DNA from: Candidatus Thiodiazotropha sp. LNASS1
GTDB lineage: Bacteria > Pseudomonadota > Gammaproteobacteria > Chromatiales > Chromatiaceae
Reading direction: 5' to 3'
Length of the DNA stretch: 64,000 nt
Assembly (NCBI RefSeq): GCF_964212655.1
Contig: NZ_OZ156465.1
Span: forward strand, 3,906,001 to 3,970,000
Position 1 is the stretch's first letter. Every line of letters starts with the position of its first letter. A program made the translations under genes and the position numbers. The notes under the pieces are model-generated. The model ran no database searches and was not told the DNA's origin. It saw nothing but the letters and a program-made list of their open reading frames with translations. This document shows, one piece after another, positions 54,342 through 63,176 of the stretch.

Positions 54342-57005
54342 ATGCGAACAAAAAATGCCAAAACCATTAATTTAAAGGATTACCGTCCACCGGAATACCT
54401 CATTGATGAAGTAGAGCTGGTTATTAATCTGCAGGATGAGTCAACGCATGTTACAAGTCGATTGCATATTCGAAAAAATCCGGCCAGTGAAGCCATCAAA
54501 CCTGAGTTGAAGCTGGATGGTGAAGCGTTGCAGCTGCAAAGAATTGAGTTGGATGACCAGCCACTCGGTAAGGAGGCCTATCAGGTTGATGAGAGATCAT
54601 TGATCGTTCCCAATGTGCCGGAGCGTTTTACCCTGACCACGCAGGTTGCTATCTATCCACAACAAAACACCAACCTCGAAGGTCTCTATCGGTCAGGCGG
54701 GCTCTATTGCACTCAGTGTGAGGCCGAGGGTTTCAGGCGTATCACCTACTATCTCGATCGGCCGGATGTGATGGCACGCTTCAGTACCACCATCATCGCC
54801 AGCCAAACTGATTACCCTGTAATGCTTGCGAATGGGAATTGTGTCGATGAGCGGGAACTGGAGGATGGCCGCCACCAGGTAAGTTGGAATGACCCCTTTC
54901 CCAAACCCTGCTATCTGTTTGCCATGGTCGCCGGCAAATTACAATTTCAGCAGGATTGCTATACCACCAGTTCCGGCAGGGAGGTCGACCTGCGAATCTA
55001 CGTGGAGCCCGAGAACATCGATAAATGCGGTCATGCCATGGGCTCATTGAAAAAGGCCATGGCCTGGGATGAAGCACAATATGGACGTGAGTATGACCTG
55101 GATATCTATATGATCGTGGCGGTGAACGATTTCAACATGGGTGCCATGGAGAACAAGGGCCTCAATATATTCAATTCAAAATATGTGCTGGCCCGCGCCG
55201 ATACCGCCACGGATAACGACTACCAGGGTATCGAAGGGGTCATCGCCCATGAATATTTCCATAACTGGACGGGTAACCGGATCACCTGCCGCGACTGGTT
55301 TCAGCTCAGCCTGAAAGAGGGGCTGACCGTTTACCGTGACCAGGAGTTCTCCGCTGATATGGGATCACGCGGGGTCAAACGAATAGAGGATGTGCGCCTG
55401 TTGCGCAACCATCAGTTCGCCGAAGATGCAGGTCCGATGGCCCATCCGGTGCGTCCGGACAGCTATATTGAGATCAACAATTTCTACACTGTGACAGTTT
55501 ATGAGAAAGGGGCTGAGGTGGTGCGCATGCAAGCGAATCTTCTCGGGCCTGGCCTCTATAGAAAAGCAACGGATCTCTATTTTCAGCGCCATGACGGTGA
55601 GGCCGTCACCACCGATGACTTTGTTCGGTGCATGGAGGATGCCAGTGGCCGGGATCTGAGCCAGTTTCGTCTCTGGTACAGCCAGTCGGGTACGCCGGTG
55701 GTCGAGGTGGAAGCCGAGTATAAAGTACAGCAGGGCAGCTATCGACTCCGATTCCGCCAACACTGCCCGGATACACCGGGACAGCAGAATAAAAAGCCCT
55801 TCCATATACCGCTTGAAATTGCCCTGCTGAACAACGAGGGAAGAGAGCTGCAGTTGCAGTTGCAGAATGAGGCGGAACCACAAGGTACCCGGCGACTGCT
55901 TGAACTGTCTGAAGCAGATCAGCAGTTTACCTTTGTCGGCCTAGATGAAAAGCCTGTACCCTCCCTGTTGAGGGGATTCTCGGCGCCGGTGAAGCTGCGA
56001 TACCCTGCGACAGATGAGGAGTTGATGTTTCTGATGGCCAGGGACACGGATCCTTTCAATCGATGGGATGCTTCCCAGGCACTGGCACAGAGAACCCTGT
56101 TGAATCTGGTGGCTGACTATCGAGCAGGTAAGACCCTGGAGCTGGCTGAAGGTCTGGTGAAGGCCTTTGAGGCCGCGCTAAGCAATGAGACCGCGGATAA
56201 GGCGCTGTTGAGTGAAGTATTGCAGCTTCCCGGTGAATCCACATTGGGTGACCAGATGGAGGTTGTCGATGTAGAAGCGATCCATCATGTCAGAGAATGG
56301 CTCAGGCATGCATTGGCCAGCCGCTTACGCCGGCGCTTGTTGGCGGTCTACCAGCAGAATGGGTCTCAATCTCCATACGATATTGATCCGGTATCCATAG
56401 CCCGGCGAAGATTAAGAAATCTGGCCCTGGACTATCTTATGCAATTGCATGAATCGGAGATCCACAAGCTCTGCTTTGAACAATTCGAGAAGGCAGACAA
56501 CATGACCGACGTGATGGCGGCGCTCAGCAGTCTGGCGAATACCGATTGCCCCGAGAGGGATCTCGCTCTAGCCACCTTTGAGAAGCGATGGATTGATGAG
56601 CCGCTGGTCATGGATAAGTGGTTTGCGGTACAGGCGAATTCCCGCCTGCCCGGGACATTGCAACGGGTCCGGGCGTTGATGAACCACGCAGCCTTTTCCC
56701 TGCGGAATCCGAACAAGGTTCGCAGTCTCATCGGTGTCTTCTGCAGTATGAATATCAGTGCGTTTCACAGGATTGACGGATCAGGTTACGAATTTCTGGC
56801 CGATCAGGTCATCACGCTTGATAGATTGAATCCGCAAATAGCAGCCAGGATGATGCGGATCATGAGTCGCTGGCGTCGTTATGACGATCAGCGTCAGGCA
56901 TTGATGCACACGCAATTCGAGCGTGTCCTGTCTCATTCCGAGATTTCGAAAGATGTCTATGAGATAGTCAGCAAATGCCTGGCAGAAGCCGTTGATGATC
57001 AGTAA
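54342..57005 (+). CDS. pepN: Aminopeptidase N (M1 family)
   Basis: Cytoplasmic zinc aminopeptidase of 887 residues, normal for bacterial PepN. Substrate motif GAMENKGLNIFN, zinc site HEYFHNW with the distal Glu in SLKEGLTVYRDQEFS, and the catalytic Tyr in the YTVTVYEKGAEVVRM region. It removes N-terminal residues from peptides. Confidence 0.97.
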   Translation: MRTKNAKTINLKDYRPPEYLIDEVELVINLQDESTHVTSRLHIRKNPASEAIKPELKLDGEALQLQRIELDDQPLGKEAYQVDERSLIVPNVPERFTLTTQVAIYPQQNTNLEGLYRSGGLYCTQCEAEGFRRITYYLDRPDVMARFSTTIIASQTDYPVMLANGNCVDERELEDGRHQVSWNDPFPKPCYLFAMVAGKLQFQQDCYTTSSGREVDLRIYVEPENIDKCGHAMGSLKKAMAWDEAQYGREYDLDIYMIVAVNDFNMGAMENKGLNIFNSKYVLARADTATDNDYQGIEGVIAHEYFHNWTGNRITCRDWFQLSLKEGLTVYRDQEFSADMGSRGVKRIEDVRLLRNHQFAEDAGPMAHPVRPDSYIEINNFYTVTVYEKGAEVVRMQANLLGPGLYRKATDLYFQRHDGEAVTTDDFVRCMEDASGRDLSQFRLWYSQSGTPVVEVEAEYKVQQGSYRLRFRQHCPDTPGQQNKKPFHIPLEIALLNNEGRELQLQLQNEAEPQGTRRLLELSEADQQFTFVGLDEKPVPSLLRGFSAPVKLRYPATDEELMFLMARDTDPFNRWDASQALAQRTLLNLVADYRAGKTLELAEGLVKAFEAALSNETADKALLSEVLQLPGESTLGDQMEVVDVEAIHHVREWLRHALASRLRRRLLAVYQQNGSQSPYDIDPVSIARRRLRNLALDYLMQLHESEIHKLCFEQFEKADNMTDVMAALSSLANTDCPERDLALATFEKRWIDEPLVMDKWFAVQANSRLPGTLQRVRALMNHAAFSLRNPNKVRSLIGVFCSMNISAFHRIDGSGYEFLADQVITLDRLNPQIAARMMRIMSRWRRYDDQRQALMHTQFERVLSHSEISKDVYEIVSKCLAEAVDDQ

Positions 57006-57100
57006 TAGATAAGGTGGATAGGGAACAGTTCTGACACTGGTAATTGTCACATCCAGCCGGGTCAGTTACTCTCTTGGTTTGTTAAATCTGAGGTTGTCCC

Positions 57101-58654
57101 ATGGCACAACATCCACTTACCTACATGCTACCTGACGAGCTCGATCTGGATGGGCTCCGTAAGGTTCTCTCTGAAACCTATCGTTTATCTGTAGATTCCC
57201 CGGTCAAGGTGAGACAGACCTATTTTGATAGTTTTGACTGGCGTGTCTGGCAAGCAGGCGGCGAGTTGCTCCAAGAACGGGGGGAAATGGACAGGCTGTG
57301 TTGGGTGAATCGAAAAAGTCATCAACAAATTGCCTGCCAATCCATCGAATCACCTCCCGGATTTGTACAGGATATTCCTCAGGGTCCTGTCCGGGAATGC
57401 CTGGTGCCGGTATTGGAGATGCGTGTATTGTTGCCGATGGTGAATATCAATCAACAACGATACACCTTACGCATTTTGGATGCTGAAGAGAAGACGGTTG
57501 TCAGGGTTATTTTACTGAAGAATCAGTTCAGTGCGGTCAAGGGTAAAAAGAAGGGTGATTTGGATGGCCGGATCGTGCTGCAGCCGTTGAAAGGCTATGA
57601 GACTGACTTTCTCAAGCTCAAGCAACAATTCGCATCACTCAAACTCCGGCCATCGGAACAGAGTCTGTATGAGGATGCGCTGCTGGGTGTCGGGCGAAAA
57701 GTGGGTGATTACAGCTCCAAGCTCAATTTCAGACTCGATCCCGATGCGCCCGCCTATGTGACGGCTCGACAGATCATGCTCAGCCTGCTGAATACCCTGG
57801 AAGCCAATATCGATGGCACCAGGGCAGATCTGGACAGTGAGTTTCTGCACGATTTGAGGGTTGCCACACGACGTACCCGTTCTGCCATGAGCCAGATAAA
57901 AGGGGTATTTGATCCGGAGCAGCTGGAGCCTTTCAAACAGGCCTTTGGCTGGATTGGACAAATTACCGGCGAGACGAGGGATCTGGATGTCTATCTGCTG
58001 CACTATCCGGACTATCGCGCCTCCCTGCCAAAGACGATTCAAAAGGATCTTGATCCTTTTCATGCTTTCCTGCAGCAGCATCATAAACTGGCGCAGGCCG
58101 GGCTGGTGAAGAAAATCAACTCGCCCCATTTCAGAAAAAACCTGAAAGCCTGGCGCAGTTGGCTGCAGTCCCCGGGAGGGGAGAGTGATCAGGCACCCAG
58201 TGCGATGCGTCCTACGGCAAAACTCGCGGACAAACGGATTGGAAAACTCTACAAACGGGTGCTCAAAGATGGTTTGAACATTGGGGATGATTCGCCCGCA
58301 GAGCTGCTTCACGAACTCCGTAAGGATTGTAAAAAGCTGCGTTACTTAATGGAGTTCTTTCAAAGTCTCTATCCCAAACCTGCAATCCGTGAGTTGATCA
58401 AGGCACTGAAGGTGATACTTGACAATCTGGGCGAGTTTCAGGATCTGGAGGTACAGGCCAACTCATTGGAGAAATTCGGAGAACAGATGTTGAATGAGGG
58501 TGTACCGGCGAGTGCGCTGATGGCGATGGGCATACTCGTTGGCAAGCTGTTGGAGAGACAGGAACGGGCGAGGGCCGAGTTTGTTGATCTCTTTACCGAT
58601 TTCAGCAGCGAATCGAATCAAAACGCCTTTCAACAGTTGTTTGGAGTGAGATGA
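57101..58654 (+). CDS. CYTH-like plus CHAD domain protein
   Basis: 517 residues. The N-terminal part (1-150) looks like a degenerate CYTH barrel (VRQTYFDSFDWRVWQAGGEL), without a clear ExExK motif. The CHAD domain (about 215-500) has its conserved His-Arg helices: FLHDLRVATRRTRSAMSQ and LLHELRKDCKKLRYLMEF. CHAD domains bind polyphosphate. Its stop overlaps the parA-like start, so the two are coupled. Confidence 0.88.
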   Translation: MAQHPLTYMLPDELDLDGLRKVLSETYRLSVDSPVKVRQTYFDSFDWRVWQAGGELLQERGEMDRLCWVNRKSHQQIACQSIESPPGFVQDIPQGPVRECLVPVLEMRVLLPMVNINQQRYTLRILDAEEKTVVRVILLKNQFSAVKGKKKGDLDGRIVLQPLKGYETDFLKLKQQFASLKLRPSEQSLYEDALLGVGRKVGDYSSKLNFRLDPDAPAYVTARQIMLSLLNTLEANIDGTRADLDSEFLHDLRVATRRTRSAMSQIKGVFDPEQLEPFKQAFGWIGQITGETRDLDVYLLHYPDYRASLPKTIQKDLDPFHAFLQQHHKLAQAGLVKKINSPHFRKNLKAWRSWLQSPGGESDQAPSAMRPTAKLADKRIGKLYKRVLKDGLNIGDDSPAELLHELRKDCKKLRYLMEFFQSLYPKPAIRELIKALKVILDNLGEFQDLEVQANSLEKFGEQMLNEGVPASALMAMGILVGKLLERQERARAEFVDLFTDFSSESNQNAFQQLFGVR

Positions 58655-59394
58655 TGCATATCATCGGGGTCTATAACATTAAGGGCGGGGTCGGAAAAAC
58701 AGCGACAGCCGTCAATCTCTCCTACCTTGCCGCAAGGCAGGGTTACCGAACACTGATTTGGGACTTGGATCCCCAGGCAGCCGCGACCTTCTATTTTCGT
58801 ATTCAACCGAAGGTTAAGGGCAGTAAAAGGCTTGTTAAGGGAAAGCTCGATCTGGACGACGTGGTCAAGGCGACAGATTTCGACAATCTCGATATGCTGC
58901 CTGCGGATTTCTCCTATCGCAATATGGATCTGCGAATGGAGGACGCGAAGAAACCCACCAAGCAGTTATTGAAACTGTTACGCCCGCTCTCGAAGACCTA
59001 TGACTACGTCTTTCTTGACTGTCCGCCGAGTATTTCTCTTGTTTCGGAGAATATTTTCCGCGCCGCAGAGGGACTGCTGTTACCGTTGATACCGACTACG
59101 CTCTCAATGCGCACTTACGATCAGCTCCTCGATTTTTTACAAGGTCACCGTATCACCGGATTGAAGTTAATGCCCTTCTTTTCCATGGTGGATCGACGTA
59201 AGCGGATGCATCTGGATATTATGGAGAACTTCCCGGACGCTCAAGGTGAACTGCTGAAGGCGCAGATCCCCTATGCCAGCGACGTGGAGAGGATGGGAAT
59301 TCATCGAATGCCGGTACAGGCGTTCTCCCCCAACTGCTTTGCGGCCAGTGCCTACCAGGCATTGTGGATGGATGTACAGACTCGTCTGGGCTAG
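58651..59394 (+). CDS. ParA/MinD-type ATPase (orphan)
   Basis: 247 residues. Deviant Walker A is IKGGVGKTATAVNLSY; Walker B is YVFLDCPPSISLV. It lacks a ParB partner and follows the CHAD protein by overlap. Such ParA proteins can position other cargo; given the neighbour, polyphosphate granules are a possible cargo (inference). The start may be either of two adjacent ATG codons. Confidence 0.87.
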   Translation: MMHIIGVYNIKGGVGKTATAVNLSYLAARQGYRTLIWDLDPQAAATFYFRIQPKVKGSKRLVKGKLDLDDVVKATDFDNLDMLPADFSYRNMDLRMEDAKKPTKQLLKLLRPLSKTYDYVFLDCPPSISLVSENIFRAAEGLLLPLIPTTLSMRTYDQLLDFLQGHRITGLKLMPFFSMVDRRKRMHLDIMENFPDAQGELLKAQIPYASDVERMGIHRMPVQAFSPNCFAASAYQALWMDVQTRLG

Positions 59395-59422
59395 TCTCTG
59401 ATATCGCCTGACAAAAAAGACT

Positions 59423-60349
59423 GTGTCTGCCCTTGTTATAAAAAAACTTCACAAGACCTACCGCAATGGGTTCGAGGCCCTCAAAGGAATCGATCTCAAG
59501 GTTGATGAGGGAGATTTTTTTGCTCTGTTGGGGCCGAACGGTGCCGGTAAGTCCACCGCTATCAGTATCATCGCCTCCCTGATAAACAAAAGTGCCGGTG
59601 AAGTCGTGATCTATGGCTATGATCTGGATAAGGAGAAGGATCAAGCCAAGTATCTGATCGGCCTGGTACCCCAGGAATTCAATTTCAATATGTGGGAGCC
59701 GGTGGTGGAGATCCTGGTTAACCAGGCGGGGTATTACGGGATTCCACGTAAGCTGGCATACCAAAGAGCCGAGGCGTCATTGGAAAGATTGGGTCTATGG
59801 GAAAAGCGTAACACCCAGTCTCGATGGCTTTCAGGCGGGATGAAACGCCGATTGATGATTGCCAGGGCCTTGGTACACAAGCCGAGACTGTTGATTTTGG
59901 ATGAACCGACAGCCGGTGTTGATATCGAAATTCGCCGTTCGATGTGGCGTTTTATGCGTGATATCAACCAGCAGGGGACAACCATTATTTTGACGACCCA
60001 CTACCTGGAGGAGGCAGAAAGCCTGTGCCGCAATATTGCTATTATTGATCACGGACGAATCGTCGAACAGACCAGTATGTCGAGATTACTGAGTCAATTG
60101 CATACCGAGATTTTTCTGCTCAATCTCGCATCACCCATAGACAGGCTGCCCGATCTGCCGGGCTATCGTGCAACTTTGATCGATCGTGAAACCCTGGAGG
60201 TGGAGGTGATACGCGAACAGAGCATGAACCAGTTGTTCGGGCAGCTTACGCAGCAGGGTATCGAGGTTGTCAGTATGCGCAACAAACAGAACCGTTTGGA
60301 ACAGATGTTTGTCGACCTGGTCGACCGCTCCAAACAACAGCAGGTGTGA
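59423..60349 (+). CDS. ABC transporter ATP-binding protein (YadG type)
   Basis: 308 residues. Walker A GPNGAGKSTAIS, signature WLSGGMKRRLMIARA, Walker B LLILDEPTAGVD, switch His in ILTTHYLEE. The C-terminal extension is as in YadG/drug-exporter ATPases. The start is GTG at 59423. It pairs with the permease 55 bp downstream. Substrate unknown. Confidence 0.92.
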   Translation: MSALVIKKLHKTYRNGFEALKGIDLKVDEGDFFALLGPNGAGKSTAISIIASLINKSAGEVVIYGYDLDKEKDQAKYLIGLVPQEFNFNMWEPVVEILVNQAGYYGIPRKLAYQRAEASLERLGLWEKRNTQSRWLSGGMKRRLMIARALVHKPRLLILDEPTAGVDIEIRRSMWRFMRDINQQGTTIILTTHYLEEAESLCRNIAIIDHGRIVEQTSMSRLLSQLHTEIFLLNLASPIDRLPDLPGYRATLIDRETLEVEVIREQSMNQLFGQLTQQGIEVVSMRNKQNRLEQMFVDLVDRSKQQQV

Positions 60350-60404
60350 CCAGTGGCAGTATCGGGCCTCTGAAAACACCAAACAATATGGGATAAGACA
60401 CCGT

Positions 60405-61181
60405 ATGAACCTCTGGCGAGTCTACCGAATCGCATTTCAGACGATAGTGACCAAGGAAGTGCTGCGCTTTATGCGAATATGGGTACAGACACTGCTGCCA
60501 CCTGCCATAACCACCACCCTATACTTTATCATTTTTGGAAAGCTGATCGGTGAACGGATTGGTGAGATGGATGGTTATCGCTATATCGATTTTATCGTCC
60601 CTGGCCTAATCCTGATGTCGGTGATACAGAACTCTTATGCTAATGTCGTCTCATCCTTTTTTGGTACAAAATTACAGCACTATATTGAAGAGTTGTTGAT
60701 TGCTCCCGTACCTCACTGGGTGGTGTTGGGCGGATACGTGGTTGGTGGTGTGGCGCGTGGCACTATGGTGGGTATCCTGGTTACGATCATATCGCTGTTG
60801 TTTACGGATCTGACAATCAACAGTTACGGTTTGACGTTATTGGTTTTTGTTCTTACTTCCATTCTGTTTGCCCTGGCTGGCTTTATCAATGCGGTTTATG
60901 CGAAGAGTTTTGACGATATATCTATCGTGCCGACCTTTGTGTTGACACCACTGACCTATCTCGGTGGTGTGTTCTACTCTATAGAGCTGCTTCCGGAAAT
61001 ATGGCAGCAGATATCACTGGCCAATCCAGTGCTCTACATGGTCAATACATTCAGATTCGGTATCCTTGGCGTTACGGATATCGATGTATCGGTGGCAATG
61101 ATTATTATTCTGGGATTCATCGTCCTATTGACGGGGTACAGTCTGCTATTGCTGTCCCGTGGCGTCGGTATTAAGGATTAG
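60405..61181 (+). CDS. ABC-2 type exporter permease (YadH type)
   Basis: 258 residues with about 6 TM segments; ABC-2 signature around FDDISIVPTFVLTPLTYLGG then VFYSIELLPEIWQ. I chose the ATG at 60405 (MNLWRVYRIAFQT); upstream frame overlaps the ATPase gene and is a shadow. Its TAG stop falls inside a GGATTAGTGTTAACAGTCCC motif, an end of the CTAG-bounded repeat family. Confidence 0.92.
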   Translation: MNLWRVYRIAFQTIVTKEVLRFMRIWVQTLLPPAITTTLYFIIFGKLIGERIGEMDGYRYIDFIVPGLILMSVIQNSYANVVSSFFGTKLQHYIEELLIAPVPHWVVLGGYVVGGVARGTMVGILVTIISLLFTDLTINSYGLTLLVFVLTSILFALAGFINAVYAKSFDDISIVPTFVLTPLTYLGGVFYSIELLPEIWQQISLANPVLYMVNTFRFGILGVTDIDVSVAMIIILGFIVLLTGYSLLLLSRGVGIKD

Positions 61182-61197
61182 TGTTAACAGTCCCTGG
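61175..61197. repeat. Solo end of the CTAG-bounded repeat family
   Basis: ATTAGTGTTAACAGTCCCT matches the right end of element copy 1 (21921-21944) and the motif at 29360-29381. No opposite end is visible nearby. It provides the stop codon of the permease gene. Confidence 0.55.
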
Positions 61198-61297
61198 TAC
61201 AGGGCACTACACTGGATGGCATATTAGCTGACTATGTGTATGAAACAATCTTTCACTGCTGAACAAAACACCCCGTAATCAAGCGGATGTAAAATAC

Positions 61298-61726
61298 TCA
61301 ACACTGTTCCCAGGGTAAGTCATGGTATCGCCAACCACCCAGAGTGCTGCGGTGATGATCGTCATCCAGATCACCTTCAAATCCCTCATCGATATGAAAC
61401 ACGCGCATAAATCCTCCTTCAAGCAGCACCTTGCCCGCTTCAAGGGAGCGTTTGCCGCTGCGGCAGATGAGGATCACGGGTGCACAACCCTCGTCAATGG
61501 TACAGATACTGCCGCCTAGCAGGAGTTTTCTAATATCGGTGACAAAGTGGGGATTTACCGTCCAGTCCGGTTCGTCAATCCAGGGTACGTGAACAGCCCC
61601 TTTAGGATGTCCCACAAAGAGAAACTCCATGCTGGACCTGATGTCCACTAGAACGGTACGCGGATCGTCTTGCATCATCTGCCATGCTTGTTGTGGTGTA
61701 AGGTTGTGGAGTCGAGAATCACTCAT
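61298..61726 (-). CDS. Rhodanese-like domain protein
   Basis: Single-domain sulfurtransferase of 142 residues. The catalytic Cys loop is ILICRSGKRSLEAG; VLVDIRSSMEFLFVGHPKGA is the typical first half. It may handle sulfane sulfur in the cytoplasm, which fits the lifestyle; the partner is unknown. It is convergent with the ABC permease. Confidence 0.92.
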   Translation of the reverse strand: MSDSRLHNLTPQQAWQMMQDDPRTVLVDIRSSMEFLFVGHPKGAVHVPWIDEPDWTVNPHFVTDIRKLLLGGSICTIDEGCAPVILICRSGKRSLEAGKVLLEGGFMRVFHIDEGFEGDLDDDHHRSTLGGWRYHDLPWEQC

Positions 61727-62152
61727 CAGTAAAATCCTATCGGTTCAGTCATTATTCATACCACTACATGGTAGATGGTTTGGCTATGAAAGCAATCCGC
61801 TTTAGCCATATGAATATCCGAATATTGATAGCACTTTCCCGAAACGGATGGGTAAAAAACTATGATTAAAGGCAGGCTGTACTTGCATGTCAATTTTTTA
61901 TAAAAAAATTATCACCATGATTGGAGAAGCACAAACCCTCCCGGTCAAGGGCGTTTTTATGGGTTTCTGTATAAATTTGGAATTGACTTGTTAAACGCTT
62001 ACTACAATATCATTGATTTAGCGTTTGTTTGCGGATAATCATATTTTTCCATGATTACTGATGGGATTCGCTCTGGTGAGTAGCCATAAGTTATCGATTA
62101 GTAAAATTTAGATATTCAGGCTGGTTAACACTTTTGTGTACAATCCTCCATC
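61727..62152. other. Intergenic region, about 425 bp
   Basis: AT-rich divergent region between the rhodanese and acyltransferase genes. I see no supported ORF or known RNA motif. Confidence 0.5.
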
Positions 62153-63040
62153 ATGTCAAAGCACCCTCTATATCCGATCTGGCGAGTTTCCGGTTATCTG
62201 CCGTTGAACTGGCTGCACCGAATCGGCCATCTCCTGGGTCGTTTTTATATCTGGTTGCCGAACCGGGAAAAACGATCAACGGAGGTCAATCTTCGTCTCT
62301 GTTTTCCCGAAAAGTCCGATAGGGATCTGGGTCAGCTGCGTGATCGCTCAATCAGACAAATGGGCGCCACACTGATGGAAATGGCTGCAATTTGGTTCAC
62401 GCCCACTGAACGTGTATTGGGTATGATCAAACAGGTCAGTGGTTCAGAGCAGCTTGTGAGAGAAGAAGGGCAGGGTTTGATAGTTCTTCTTCCACACCTG
62501 GGTAACTGGGAGATTATCGGACTGGAACTGCCGACTCATGAACAGGTGACTTCTCTCTATCGTCCCCCCAGAAACCGTGCCTACGAAACTATAGTCAAGC
62601 AGGCCAGGGAGCGCAGCGGGGCGAAACTGGTGCCGACAGATACCTCGGGTGTAAAACAGATTTATCAGACACTGCTGGAGGGTGGCGTTACTTGCATTCT
62701 GCCTGATCAACAGCCCAGGTCTGATAAAGGGGCTGTGTTCGCCCCTTTCTTTGGGGTGCCGGCATTGACCATGCTGCTGACCAATCGATTAGTCAGAAAG
62801 ACCGGCGCAAAAGTGATTTTTGCCTATGCCGAGCGGCTTTCTGCCGGTGCTGGCTACCACATTCATTATCTGCCGGCGGATGAGAGGATCAGGGAAGCTG
62901 ATCCGGTGGTGGCTGCGAGCGCATTGAATCATGGTATCGAATCGATCATCCGTGAATTGCCCTCCCAATACCAGTGGTCCTATAAACGCTTCCAAATACA
63001 ACCGGACGGCAAGCAGTCGCCCTACCGCAAAAGCCGTTGA
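62153..63040 (+). CDS. Lipid A biosynthesis acyltransferase family protein (LpxL/HtrB-like)
   Basis: 295 residues, inner-membrane associated. The catalytic H-x4-E is in LLPHLGNWEIIGLEL; CILPDQQPRSDKGAVFAPFF is the second family motif. It transfers a secondary acyl chain to lipid A or a related lipid. Which acyl position is unclear. Confidence 0.92.
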   Translation: MSKHPLYPIWRVSGYLPLNWLHRIGHLLGRFYIWLPNREKRSTEVNLRLCFPEKSDRDLGQLRDRSIRQMGATLMEMAAIWFTPTERVLGMIKQVSGSEQLVREEGQGLIVLLPHLGNWEIIGLELPTHEQVTSLYRPPRNRAYETIVKQARERSGAKLVPTDTSGVKQIYQTLLEGGVTCILPDQQPRSDKGAVFAPFFGVPALTMLLTNRLVRKTGAKVIFAYAERLSAGAGYHIHYLPADERIREADPVVAASALNHGIESIIRELPSQYQWSYKRFQIQPDGKQSPYRKSR

Positions 63041-63176
63041 GATTCTGCCTGTACCACCGGGTTGATCATTCTGAATGGGAATTAAAGAGCTACCCACTCC
63101 AGCCGATAAGCGAATAAGGGGATTTGACTATATATCTGAATATTGACTCTTGATACAGGGCTAGGATGACTTCGAA

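Noticed and set aside
61911-61980. Possible riboswitch or sRNA in the gap before the acyltransferase gene
   Set aside because: A loose CAAACCC / GGGTTT pairing is present, but it fits no riboswitch consensus I know and has no terminator.
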